Shown here in pieces: positions 1-6,760 of a stretch of DNA of 18,343 bases. Origin of the DNA: DATEPR01 sp036279295 (GTDB taxonomy: Bacteria > Actinomycetota > Actinomycetes > Mycobacteriales > Pseudonocardiaceae). The notes beneath the pieces are model-generated. The model ran no database searches. It saw only the letters and a list, made by a program, of their open reading frames with translations, and was not told the origin of the DNA. The position numbers and the translations under genes were made by a program. Position 1 is the first letter of the stretch. Every line of letters begins with the position of its first letter. Location: the NCBI GenBank assembly GCA_036279295.1, contig DASUJK010000019.1:1-18343 (forward strand), read 5' to 3'.

Positions 1-65
1 CGGTTTACCGACCGCCAGGGCACCACGCAGTCTGATCTGACCACCGCCCGAGGGGCTCAACCGGA

Positions 66-106
66 GACCACAGTGGACAAGCCGGTATCGAGACCGGTGG
101 GTGGTC
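66..106 (-). terminator. possible two-tier hairpin terminator downstream of the 160-435 gene
   Basis: An inner stem CCGGT/ACCGG (82-86 with 93-97, six-base loop) is nested inside an outer stem GACCAC/GTGGTC (66-71 with 101-106). It lies about 55 bases past the stop of the minus-strand gene that ends at 160. There is no T-tract, which is common for actinobacterial terminators. The stems are short, so this is tentative. The rest of 1-159 has one open plus frame ending at TGA 157-159 that could be the tail of a gene outside the window, but codon bias fades after about 16 codons and I do not call it. Confidence 0.3.
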
Positions 107-159
107 CATGCCTACGAACAGGCAGCACCGATCATAGATCACAAATCATCTGGAAATGA

Positions 160-435
160 TCAAGTCAATTCGATCGGTGGATCCGGGCTCAGATAGCAGC
201 CCATGAGGACGCCATACGCATTGTTGCGGCACAGCTCGTTGTTTCGAGTCTCGGCGCCACACCAGACCGGTGCTTGAAACAAGCTGTAGACGACCAGTAT
301 GGCTGACAATATTGCGATGACACCGGTACCGATTTTGTCAGTGCCGAACCAGGCGTAGGCGATCACGGGCAGGAACAGATAGCCGTAACTGCGTCTTAGC
401 GCCTTTCCGACCCTTGTCGATTTGGCCACGATCAT
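160..435 (-). CDS. small cysteine-containing membrane protein
   Basis: This 91-residue protein has a basic N-terminus (AKSTRVGKALRRS) followed by two hydrophobic segments, about residues 17-30 and 36-54. The C-terminal part carries cysteines in the pattern WCGAETRNNELCRNNAYGVLMGC. Short actinobacterial proteins with a basic start, two membrane helices and a CRNN..G.L.GC motif are familiar as uncharacterised proteins, so I think the gene is real. The start is uncertain. ATG at 435 opens the frame, but a TAnnnT -10-like element (TACGGT) sits only two bases upstream of it, which would fit a GTG start two codons later at 429. The conserved cysteines could bind metal or form disulfides; no function is known to me. 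Confidence 0.6.
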   Translation of the reverse strand: MIVAKSTRVGKALRRSYGYLFLPVIAYAWFGTDKIGTGVIAILSAILVVYSLFQAPVWCGAETRNNELCRNNAYGVLMGCYLSPDPPIELT

Positions 436-666
436 CTACCGTAGCCCGGGGAAATCTGGGTGTATAGCTCCGACCGTGTCGGCTACAACTCGTCGGTGCA
501 ACCGGTTGAGTTACCGTGGGTCGCGGATGACGGCCGACTGGACCGTACCCGCCACCCGGCCGAGTGGCCGGCATGTCACGCTCCGAGGTGACATGGCCAG
601 CGCCGGAAGCTGACTTGCTTCACGAAGCTCGGCTAAACGGCCACATGGACCGCTTATGGCGCGCAA

Positions 667-678
667 TACTCTCTGGGT
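667..678 (+). promoter_or_regulatory. -10 element for a leaderless start at 679
   Basis: TACTCT (667-672) fits the actinobacterial TAnnnT -10 consensus. Its last T lies exactly seven bases before the A of the ATG at 679, so transcription would start at the initiation codon. No Shine-Dalgarno sequence precedes this ATG. No clear -35 is visible. Confidence 0.45.
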
Positions 679-2805
679 ATGGGCGGTCGGCTTGGTCGTT
701 GGTCTGGGAAGGCCGTGCCCTCGGTGGTGTTGGTGGTCGCCACCGCTGTGGCGATCGCCGCGTTCGCTCGGCTGTTCGTCCGAGGATTCGGCTTTCCGAC
801 CGGCGTTGGGCAGCACATCCTCTATGGCGTCGCGATTGCCGTGGTCAGCGTGCTGATCTGGTGCTTTGTCGCGGCGATCGTCTGGTGGGCGCAGGGTCGC
901 CACACGCCGGCGCGTCGGTACTTCGTCGAGCATCGCCGCGCCGTGGCGACAGCTTGCCTCGTCCTCGTTGCGATCGCCGCTGCCATCACGCTGCTGTTTG
1001 TTGCTGCTACCGCCGTGACTGAGGTGATCGGTCGGGTCCTGCTCGCCGTCCTGCTCGGCGGCGGCACCGTGCTGATCACCCTGTGGCCGTACGTGATCGG
1101 GCCGCTCGCGACCCGGGGGCCGCGCATCGCCGGCGCCGTGGCAGCCTGTTGGCTTTCCGTGGGTGCGTTCCTGCTGGCCATTCACCTCTTCCCGCCGGGC
1201 GCCGTGCTGGTGGGTGTCTACCTCGTCGCGCAGTACGCCTGGATACACACGGCCGACAAGCGCGGCATGCGCGCCGAGTCCGACTTCTATCGTGGCCTCG
1301 CCGCCGGTACCTACCTGGTCGTGGGCGGCGGATTCTGGGCACGGATCATCCCGGCTGGGACCGTGGCGAAATGGGCGGGCGAGACCGCGCTCGCGGTGCT
1401 CGTCGGCACCATGACCGCCATGTTGATCTGGCGTGGTGTGCGCAACGCCCGGCCGATGCTGCGCCGGGTCGGCGCCGTGGCGATCGTTCTCGTGCCTGCT
1501 TACCTGCTGTATCTGCTGTTCGACGACCAACTGCTCGGCGGTCCGCTCGAAGCTCCCGTGTTTCCGCTGGCCGGCTGGCTTGCCTACCGCCTGTGGCGCA
1601 CCATGCGGACCAGCTCACGAGTCACCGTCAAGGCCGGCGGCGACATCGTCCTCGCGTTGACCGCGGGTTCGGTGGTGGTGCTGTTCCTGGCCTGGTTGGC
1701 GAACATGCTGTCGCTGGCCCCGGCCGAGGTCGACGTGATCAAGCGGGTTGCGTCTGCCGTTCGGGACGCCGTTGAGCTGCCACCGTGGATGTGGGCCTGC
1801 GTCTATGTCGTGCTGACCGGCGGTTACCTGCTGGCCGCGCTGGGACCGAGCCGGTTCCAGGCGATTCCGCGTCGGCTCGGCGCACTGCATGTCGCCCCCG
1901 GCGTGGACGCGGTGCGCAGGACGTTCACCATGACCGGCATCGGCCTCATGGCGCTGGCCTTCCTCGGGCTGGTCGTGCCGCCCACCGCGAGTACGTTGCT
2001 GGGCAACGAGATTCGCCAGCGGTACACCATCGCCGCGCAGGACGAGCTGGCGGCACGCGCGCGGATCGCCGTGTATCAGGCCATCACGTCGCAGTTCAGC
2101 ACCTCGCCTGTGCGACTGACCGTGCTGGCCGACCTGGTCGAGGAGGTACACCACGCCGAGCCACCCGCTGCCGGTGCGCCGACTCCTGCCGAGCTGGATC
2201 TTGCGCACCGCCTCGGGCAGCTTCAGGCGCAAACGCTTGTCGCACCGGTCAAGCGGCCTCCGGCGACCGGCGCTGAATCCGACCATCCTATTCGGACTGT
2301 GGACGAACTCGATCGGCAAATGACCCAGGAGCAGCAGGCTGACGACCTGAACAAGAAGCGGGGCAAACAAGCCGAGACGGCAGCGGAACTCGCCGCGGCC
2401 ACGGTGACCAGCCTGTTGGACATCCTGCACCTCGGCAACTCCGAAGTGGTCGGCGTCGTGCGTGAATACCTCGACGGGCTGGCCGAATCGCCGCTCGGGG
2501 AAGTCTTCCTGGCCGCGACCCGGCACCTGTTGCCCGGCCGGCCGCCGTCCGTGACACAGGTGGTCGAGCCGGACCCGGAGCAGCTGAACGACGCGGCCCA
2601 GACGCAGCTGTTCGTGGAGCGGATCGCCGAGGGCAGCTTGACAGTCCCGGACCTGTCGCCGGCGCCGAAGGGCATCGCCGCGTTGATCCGCTCGATCGTC
2701 ACCGCCGAGCACACCACGATCGACATCGAGCAGGAGCACATCGAGTGTCCGGACTGCGGGCGGCCGGGTGAACCGCACATCGAGGAGCACGGCCCCATCA
2801 GGTGA
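679..2805 (+). CDS. orphan polytopic membrane protein with cytosolic-like helical domain and CPDC tail
   Basis: This 708-residue protein is unrecognised. Residues 1-440 contain about 12 hydrophobic segments, near 13-34, 45-71, 87-112, 115-140, 149-170, 173-190, 207-225, 232-251, 263-281, 323-347, 371-389 and 415-437. The rest (about 440-708) is soluble, helical and charged, with a lysine/glutamine-rich stretch near 548-566. It ends with a single CPDC pair (C690, C693), half a zinc ribbon, followed by GRPGEPHIEEH, whose histidines could complete a metal site or allow dimer sharing. No transporter or glycosyltransferase signature is evident. Codon use is strongly GC3-biased along its whole length, which supports this frame over the long antisense frames. 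The ATG at 679 lacks a Shine-Dalgarno but has a well-placed -10. The last eight bases overlap the end of the opposing gene. Confidence 0.8.
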   Translation: MGGRLGRWSGKAVPSVVLVVATAVAIAAFARLFVRGFGFPTGVGQHILYGVAIAVVSVLIWCFVAAIVWWAQGRHTPARRYFVEHRRAVATACLVLVAIAAAITLLFVAATAVTEVIGRVLLAVLLGGGTVLITLWPYVIGPLATRGPRIAGAVAACWLSVGAFLLAIHLFPPGAVLVGVYLVAQYAWIHTADKRGMRAESDFYRGLAAGTYLVVGGGFWARIIPAGTVAKWAGETALAVLVGTMTAMLIWRGVRNARPMLRRVGAVAIVLVPAYLLYLLFDDQLLGGPLEAPVFPLAGWLAYRLWRTMRTSSRVTVKAGGDIVLALTAGSVVVLFLAWLANMLSLAPAEVDVIKRVASAVRDAVELPPWMWACVYVVLTGGYLLAALGPSRFQAIPRRLGALHVAPGVDAVRRTFTMTGIGLMALAFLGLVVPPTASTLLGNEIRQRYTIAAQDELAARARIAVYQAITSQFSTSPVRLTVLADLVEEVHHAEPPAAGAPTPAELDLAHRLGQLQAQTLVAPVKRPPATGAESDHPIRTVDELDRQMTQEQQADDLNKKRGKQAETAAELAAATVTSLLDILHLGNSEVVGVVREYLDGLAESPLGEVFLAATRHLLPGRPPSVTQVVEPDPEQLNDAAQTQLFVERIAEGSLTVPDLSPAPKGIAALIRSIVTAEHTTIDIEQEHIECPDCGRPGEPHIEEHGPIR

Positions 2806-3040
2806 CCGCGCGGCGCCGGACCACGATCGAGTACAGCGACACGATCGCCCATACGCCTTCGAGCAGGATGAAACCCCACTCCAGACTCAGAATCGCGGTG
2901 GCGGTGAGCACCGCAGAACCCACCGCGTTGAGGATCAGGTACCGGTAGCCGGCGTGATCCAGCTTGCCGAGCTGTGCTGCGACGAACGCGCTGAGGATGA
3001 GCAGCGAACCAACGACCTGGACGACCTGGTACCACAACAT
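2798..3040 (-). CDS. small membrane protein, CBU_0592-like
   Basis: This 80-residue protein has three hydrophobic helices and begins MLWYQVVQVVGSLLILSAF. The central part (GKLDHAGYRYLILNAVGS) and the sequence WGFILLEGVWAIVSLYSI match my memory of the CBU_0592-type family of tiny membrane proteins, which has no assigned function. I chose the ATG at 3040 because a GGAG Shine-Dalgarno lies six bases upstream. A longer reading from a TTG at 3052 would place that ribosome site inside the gene. Its stop lies inside the last codons of the convergent 708-residue membrane protein, an 8-bp tail-to-tail overlap that leaves no room for a terminator between them. Confidence 0.75.
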   Translation of the reverse strand: MLWYQVVQVVGSLLILSAFVAAQLGKLDHAGYRYLILNAVGSAVLTATAILSLEWGFILLEGVWAIVSLYSIVVRRRAVT

Positions 3041-3098
3041 GACGGGCTCCAACCCACGCCGTCTTGTCGCTGACCGGGTACGGCGGGCCTCGTCCGGA

Positions 3099-3119
3099 AC
3101 ACCCGGGTCGACCGGGTGT
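3099..3119 (-). terminator. hairpin terminator after the GNAT gene
   Basis: ACACCCGG (3099-3106) and CCGGGTGT (3112-3119) form a perfect 8-bp GC-rich stem with a five-base loop. It lies about 50 bases beyond the stop of the acetyltransferase and before the start of the next minus-strand gene. No T-tract follows. Confidence 0.55.
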
Positions 3120-3168
3120 CACACCACCATTGTGCCCGACGCGGCGCGTGCCGAACCGGTCAGATCGG

Positions 3169-3663
3169 TCACACCCTTGGCTGTAGGCGCAGCACGTAGT
3201 AGCAGGCCTCTTCCGTGGCACGCACCCGCTGGAAGCCGTTCTTCTCCAGCACCCGCTGCGAGCCGATGTTGTCCAGTTCGGTGTCCGCGTTCACGGCCGT
3301 CACCTCGCCGTGCCCGCGGCAGACCGCGACCAGCCCGGCCACGGCTTCGGTCCCGTAGCCCTTGCCCCACTCCGGTTCGACCATGCCGTATCCGATGGTC
3401 ACCTCACCGGCATCGTCCGGCAGGCCGAAGAAGCCCGCGGTGCCGATCGTCAGCCCGTGGGTCAGCGGCACGATGCGGTAGACACCGAACGGGCCGGGGT
3501 CCGCCGTACTGTTGGCCAACCCGGCGCACGGCTCCGAGTCGTCCTCTCGCGGGAAGCCCTCGGCCCACCGCTCGCCGTCAACCGGTTTCCCGTCGGCGAC
3601 CATGGTGGCCTCGGCCTTGGTGAACGGCAGCAGGTCGATGGTCCTGTCAGCTGAATTCGCCAT
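3169..3663 (-). CDS. GNAT family N-acetyltransferase
   Basis: This 164-residue protein should transfer an acetyl group from acetyl-CoA to an amine; the substrate cannot be read from sequence. The N-terminal part has the RimJ/RimL-like layout, with YRIVPLTHGLTIGTAGFFG giving beta strands 2-3. Motif A is at about 91-107 (GYGMVEPEWGKGYGTEA), with the acetyl-CoA pyrophosphate loop WGKGYG in place of the usual Q/RxxGxG/A. A typical C-terminal element follows (N132 IGSQRVLEKNGF). Length is normal for the family. The start is ATG 3663; a GGAGGA lies about 26 bases upstream, too far to serve it, and no other in-frame start is better. Convergent or parallel neighbours are unrelated in function, so it is probably monocistronic. 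Confidence 0.88.
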   Translation of the reverse strand: MANSADRTIDLLPFTKAEATMVADGKPVDGERWAEGFPREDDSEPCAGLANSTADPGPFGVYRIVPLTHGLTIGTAGFFGLPDDAGEVTIGYGMVEPEWGKGYGTEAVAGLVAVCRGHGEVTAVNADTELDNIGSQRVLEKNGFQRVRATEEACYYVLRLQPRV

Positions 3664-3753
3664 AATGCGGACGATCGAAGCAGATCCTCCGTATGTCTGC
3701 CACCGTAATGCGCACGGCGCCGATCAGTCCTCCGACCTGGCCTGTCGAGTGCG

Positions 3754-4021
3754 GTGGGCTCGAACCCCGCGGACGGTTGCCGCAGCGCTCGTCCGAGCAC
3801 CAACGCCGACGGCCGGTGTAGTCGAGGAAGAAGCCTGGGCAGGTGTCGTCACCGCACGGGTGGAGGTAGCGGCCTGGCCGATCCTCGGCACCCCGCCGGG
3901 TCCACTCACGGTCGCGGGCCTGCTCGTCGTCGCAGTGGCACTGTGGCTGGCCCGACCGGTCAGCTCTGTTGTGGACGACCAGCGGACGGGACCGGTCAGG
4001 GAGTTTCGCGGGATTCCTTGA
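3754..4021 (+). pseudogene. probable C-terminal remnant of a DMT/EamA-type transporter
   Basis: The bases between the acetyltransferase start and the DUF5997 gene hold no intact gene. One plus frame ends at 4021 and reads RTPRTVAAALVRAPT, then GVVTARVEVAAWPILG, GPLTVAGLLVVAVALWLAR and VSSVVDDQR. This resembles the last two helices of EamA-type exporters (the helix, LGE-type loop, AG..LV..G pattern), but part of the first helix is missing and there is no start or N-terminal nine-tenths. It overlaps the end of the DUF5997 gene by 26 bases on the opposite strand. I read it as a decayed fragment; chance hydrophobicity is the alternative. Confidence 0.3.
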
Positions 4022-4373
4022 GGCGGGCGGTTTCCCGGCGGAACTCGGCCTGAATGGCGCGTTCTTCTCGCAGCCATTCGGGATTCTCGGCCCGGATCGC
4101 GTCGATCTGGTCCTTGGTCAGTGCTTCGGTGATCCCCGTGCGGGTCAGGCCACCGATCGAGATCCCCAGTTTCGCGGCCACCACCTGTCGGGGATGCGGG
4201 CCGTTGCGGCGCAGCTCTCGCAGCCACTCCGGCGGGTCGGCCTGCAGCGCGTTCAGCTCGTCGCGGGACACCACGCCCTGCTGGAACTCCGCAGGCGTGG
4301 CTCCGAGATACACACCCAGCTTCTTCGCCGCGGTCGCGGGCTTCATCGTCTGGGGTGTCTGATGCGACGTCAT
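3996..4373 (-). CDS. DUF5997 family protein with an internal tandem duplication
   Basis: This 125-residue soluble protein begins MTSHQTPQTMKPATAAKKLG and matches the actinobacterial DUF5997 family as I know it. It consists of two copies of a ~42-residue unit: residues 14-55 (AAKKLGVYL...SRDELNALQADPPEWLRELR) and 64-105 (VAAKLGISI...TKDQIDAIRAENPEWLREER). The shared pattern is AxKLGx(I/Y)xx, then the central (D/E)xx(I/L)xA(L/I)xAxxPEWLRE(L/E)R. The AAKLG helix-turn pattern could be a DNA-binding helix-turn-helix, but this is inference. I chose ATG 4373, which follows a GGGGG purine run, over an upstream GTG at 4400. It is divergent, 58 bp apart, from the LysR-type effector-binding protein, an arrangement I recall as recurring in actinobacteria. 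Confidence 0.8.
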   Translation of the reverse strand: MTSHQTPQTMKPATAAKKLGVYLGATPAEFQQGVVSRDELNALQADPPEWLRELRRNGPHPRQVVAAKLGISIGGLTRTGITEALTKDQIDAIRAENPEWLREERAIQAEFRRETARLKESRETP

Positions 4374-4419
4374 GCCCCCAGGGTACCGAGCGCCCGACAC
4401 CCGGTTTCACCACGGCGGA

Positions 4420-4431
4420 TAACCTGGTGTG
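4420..4431 (+). promoter_or_regulatory. -10 element for a leaderless start at 4432
   Basis: TAACCT (4420-4425) fits TAnnnT and ends exactly seven bases before the A of ATG 4432. No Shine-Dalgarno precedes the ATG. A CCGACA at 4394-4399 is a weak -35 candidate at a long 20-base spacing. Confidence 0.5.
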
Positions 4432-5124
4432 ATGACAGGCTCCTCGTTCCGGCTCGGCTACGTCCCCGGCGTGACGCCGTCGAAGTGGCAGCGAATCTGG
4501 GCGGAACGAGTGCCCGAGGTGCCATTCTCCCTGGTCCAGCTGCTGGACGAGCCGCTGGTCGGCCCCGTGCGGGACGGCGATGTGGACGCCGCGTTGCTCC
4601 GGCTGCCGATCGACCGGACGGGCCTGCACGCGATTCCGCTCTACACCGAGACCACAGTGGTCGTGGCGCCGAAGCAACACTGGGTGACCGCTGCCGACGA
4701 ACTGACCCTGGCCGACCTGGCCGACGAGGTCGTGCTGCACCCGCACGACGACGTCCTGGACTGGGTGCGGCCGCCTGGCCGGTCGGCCGACGAACACCCG
4801 GACACGACGGCGCATGCCTTCGGCATGGTGGCCGCGGAGGTGGGGCTGCTGTTGGTGCCGCAGTCGGTGGCCCGGCTGCATCACCGCAAGGATCTCGCCC
4901 ACCGGCCGGTCACCGATGCCGTCCAGTCGGGCGTGGCGCTGGTCTGGCCGTCGGTCGAGGAGACCAGCGATCTGATGGACCAGTTCATCGGGATCGTCCG
5001 TGGTCGGACGGTGAACAGCACCCGTGGCCGCGCACCGATCCAACCCAAGGCTCCGGTCGTGGCGCGTCAGTCCACTCCGACACGACAGGGCGCCACCAGG
5101 CGCGCCAAACCACGCCACCACTGA
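4432..5124 (+). CDS. stand-alone LysR-type substrate-binding domain protein
   Basis: This 230-residue protein starts directly with the first strand of a LysR-type effector-binding domain (FRLGYVPGVTPSKWQRIWAERVPEV). It continues with the typical elements DGDVDAALLRLPID, LYTETTVVVAPKQHW, LTLADLADEVVLHP, a mid-domain AFGMVAAEVGLLLVPQSVARL, and a final strand (VALVWP). The winged-helix domain of about 60-90 residues that LysR regulators carry is absent, and no upstream reading frame supplies it. The C-terminal 40 residues are a low-complexity basic tail (RGRTVNST... RQGATRRAKPRHH). It is therefore not a normal regulator; it may bind a small ligand and act through a partner, perhaps the divergent DUF5997 protein. 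ATG 4432 is preferred to the overlapping GTG 4429 because of the -10 spacing. Confidence 0.85.
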   Translation: MTGSSFRLGYVPGVTPSKWQRIWAERVPEVPFSLVQLLDEPLVGPVRDGDVDAALLRLPIDRTGLHAIPLYTETTVVVAPKQHWVTAADELTLADLADEVVLHPHDDVLDWVRPPGRSADEHPDTTAHAFGMVAAEVGLLLVPQSVARLHHRKDLAHRPVTDAVQSGVALVWPSVEETSDLMDQFIGIVRGRTVNSTRGRAPIQPKAPVVARQSTPTRQGATRRAKPRHH

Positions 5125-5516
5125 CACCGATCACGGACGCGCCACTTGACGGCGAGCGGGCGCCGGGTGCGTCGCCGCAGGCCGACCACCGCGGTGACGA
5201 GAGCCGCAGCGGCGATCGCGGCTCCGCCGACCGCCAGTCGATCATCGCGACGTCGACGGGCGACGGGAAGATGGTTGACCCGCCCCACTTCTGCCCGGTC
5301 GCCGTGTTGCACGAGAAGATCTGCACGGTCTGGCCGGCGTCCAGCTTGTGGTCCTTCACGTCCAGGCAGAAGTTCGTCCCGGCCGTCCGTGACGTCGAGG
5401 CAGAGCTGTTCTGGAACCTGGACCGGCTCGCAGTTGGGTGTGTTGGTGGCCGCAGGCTGACACGCCGCACCAGCGGTTGGCCTCGGTCCCGCCCCCGTGA
5501 TCCGGGCTGTCGTCAC
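5067..5516 (-). pseudogene. remnant of a ricin-type lectin with C-terminal membrane anchor, two frameshifts
   Basis: The coding signal moves between frames. From GTG 5516 the frame reads ACQPAATNTPNCEPVQVPEQ then LCLDVTDG. A one-base shift near 5385-5400 moves to TAGTNFCLDVKDHKLDAGQ then TVQIFSCNTATGQKWGG, a clear ricin B / beta-trefoil repeat (CLDV...QxxxCNxxxxQKW). A reverse shift near 5255 returns to the first frame, which gives LAVGGAAIAAAALVTAVVGL plus RRRTRRP, a classic C-terminal membrane helix with a basic stop. The rest of the lectin and a signal peptide are missing. The GTG overlaps the marR stop as GTGA, which would couple translation. The frame ends at 5067, inside the antisense of the LysR-type gene. 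The two shifts cancel, so the middle segment alone is out of frame; sequencing error is a real alternative to decay. Confidence 0.65.
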
Positions 5517-5944
5517 TGGTCGGTGACGTTGGCCCGCAGCCTGGCGAGCAGTTGGTCCAGCGTGGCCAGCTCGTCCTCGGTGAAGCCGGATCGAAGGCGT
5601 TTGTCGTGGGCGGTGGCCGCGCCTGCGAGCTGGTGGAACAGCTGCTCACCCTGCTCTGTGAGGCGGACCTGGTGCACGCGTCGGTTGGCCGGTTCACGGG
5701 TGCGCGTGATGAGCCCGTCGGCCTCCATCGCGTTCAGGTGATGGGTCAGCGTGGCGCCCTGGATGCCGATGGCCGCCGCGATCTGCCGTTGGTTGGCATC
5801 GGGCTGGTTGCGCAGCGAGATCAGGATCAGCCAGGTCGGGCCGGAGCCACCTGCCTCGGCCATGGTCGTCTCGAAGACGCGGCTGACCGTCTTCGCGGTG
5901 TTGGCCAGGACGAGGCCGATGGGCGGTCGGGTGGGTTTCGGCAC
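5513..5944 (-). CDS. MarR family transcriptional regulator
   Basis: This 143-residue winged-helix regulator has an N-terminal dimer helix (about 8-30). The helix-turn-helix is at about 51-79 (NQRQIAAAIG, GATLTHHLNAMEADGLI) and the wing at 81-96 (RTREPANRRVHQVRLT). A long C-terminal helix is rich in leucine (DELATLDQLLARLRANV). All elements and the length are normal for the family. It starts at GTG 5944. A -10-like TACCCT on this strand (5956-5951) places transcription exactly at that GTG, so the mRNA is probably leaderless. It is divergent from the SnoaL-VOC gene, and the space between them contains two palindromes over both promoters. The simplest reading is that it represses itself and that gene and is released by a small aromatic or electrophilic ligand; the ligand is unknown. 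Confidence 0.9.
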   Translation of the reverse strand: MPKPTRPPIGLVLANTAKTVSRVFETTMAEAGGSGPTWLILISLRNQPDANQRQIAAAIGIQGATLTHHLNAMEADGLITRTREPANRRVHQVRLTEQGEQLFHQLAGAATAHDKRLRSGFTEDELATLDQLLARLRANVTDQ

Positions 5945-5950
5945 GCCCGC

Positions 5951-5999
5951 AGGGTACTATGTCTAAGCGTTTGACATCAAACAGTTAGATATCTAACGT
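5951..5999. promoter_or_regulatory. overlapping divergent promoters with two MarR-type palindromes
   Basis: Plus promoter: TTGACA (5971-5976), 17-base spacer, TAACGT (5994-5999). Minus promoter for marR: TTGATG (5980-5975), 18-base spacer, TACCCT (5956-5951). The two -35 elements overlap by two bases. Palindrome 1 is GTTTGACATCAAAC (5969-5982), extended imperfectly to 5963-5988 by CTAA/TTAG arms. Palindrome 2 is GTTAGATATCTAAC (5984-5997), perfect over 14 bp. Their centres are 15 bp apart. The first covers both -35 boxes and the second the spacer and -10 of the plus promoter, so one regulator could shut both genes. Confidence 0.8.
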
Positions 6000-6028
6000 T
6001 GTTGCCATCAACCGATCGAGGAGGCACC

Positions 6029-6760
6029 ATGAACGAGATCCTGCGGCTCGGGCAGCAGTGGGCCGACGCGGAACAGCGCGGCGACACCGACATGCTCGGC
6101 TCGCTGACCACCGACGACTTCACGCTGGTCGGCCCGCTCGGGTTCGTCCTGCACAAGCCGGAGTGGCTGCGGCGCTACCGAGAAGGTGGCCTGGTCACCC
6201 ACTCACTCGTGTGGGCGGACATCGAGGTTCGCGACTACGGCGACGCCGCGGTCGTCGTCGGCCGGCACACGCAACAGGCCGAGTTCCGTGGCACGCCCGT
6301 CAATGGCAGCTTCCGTGCCACCCACGTCGTGGTCCGGCGGGCGGGCACGTGGCTGCTGGCCGGCATCCAGCTCAGCCCCATCGCGCCATCGGTCCGCAGG
6401 ACGGAACTGAACCACACCATCGTCCGGGCCACCGACAAGGCGGCGTCCGCCGCGTTCCTCGCCGGCATCCTGGAGCTGCCGGTGGGGGAGCCGGTCGGCC
6501 CGTTCGTACCGGTCCTGCTGTCCAACGGCGTGACGCTCGACTTCATGAACGTCGACTCCGTGGCGGGCCAGCACTACGCGTTCCTGGTCGACGATGCCGA
6601 GTTCGACGCGGCGTTCGCGCGGATGCGCGAGTCCGGCACCGAGTACTGGGCCGACCCTGACCACCGGCGGGCCGGCGAGACCAACACCATGCACGGCGGG
6701 CGTGGCGTCTACTTCGCCGATCCCGACGGCCACGACATGGAACTGATGACGAGGGGATGA
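6029..6760 (+). CDS. SnoaL-like (NTF2) / VOC domain fusion protein
   Basis: This 243-residue protein joins two small enzyme folds. Residues 1-122 are a SnoaL/DUF4440-type cone (LGQQWADAEQRGDTDMLGSL, then VVVRRAGTWLLAGIQLSPI). Residues 126-243 are a vicinal-oxygen-chelate module like those of glyoxalase and extradiol dioxygenase relatives. In the VOC part H129 (LNHTIV), H182 (QHYAF) and E238 (DMELM) sit where metal ligands normally lie. DPDGHDMELM is the usual VOC ending. ATG 6029 has a strong GAGGAGG Shine-Dalgarno (6018-6024), and the promoter carries a consensus TTGACA. It is divergent from marR and overlaps the next, ruined, gene as ATGA at 6757-6760. Likely job: part of a MarR-controlled response to a small toxic or aromatic compound; the substrate is unknown. 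Confidence 0.88.
   Translation: MNEILRLGQQWADAEQRGDTDMLGSLTTDDFTLVGPLGFVLHKPEWLRRYREGGLVTHSLVWADIEVRDYGDAAVVVGRHTQQAEFRGTPVNGSFRATHVVVRRAGTWLLAGIQLSPIAPSVRRTELNHTIVRATDKAASAAFLAGILELPVGEPVGPFVPVLLSNGVTLDFMNVDSVAGQHYAFLVDDAEFDAAFARMRESGTEYWADPDHRRAGETNTMHGGRGVYFADPDGHDMELMTRG

Noticed and set aside
1..159. Open plus frame from the window edge to TGA 157-159
   Set aside because: Codon bias is good only for about 16 codons and the peptide is not recognisable; it may be a gene tail but cannot be supported.
436..678. Short plus-strand frames (422-613 and 564-1022)
   Set aside because: No ribosome site, weak codon bias and no recognisable motif; 564-1022 also overlaps the better supported membrane protein.
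511..1530. A 339-residue minus-strand frame rich in His, Asp and Gly
   Set aside because: Antisense shadow of the membrane protein; no ribosome site and no known motif.
1615..2790. A 391-residue minus-strand frame
   Set aside because: It mirrors the membrane protein gene codon for codon and has no domain features; the plus frame has clear membrane helices and codon bias.
3754..3770. tRNA T-arm-like sequence GTGGG-CTCGAAC-CCCGC
   Set aside because: No matching acceptor, D-arm or anticodon stem could be built on either strand, so there is no tRNA. A relic of an attachment site cannot be excluded but is not supported.
3724..5127. A 467-residue minus-strand frame
   Set aside because: It covers the antisense of the LysR-type gene and shifted frames of DUF5997; composition is that of shadow sequence.
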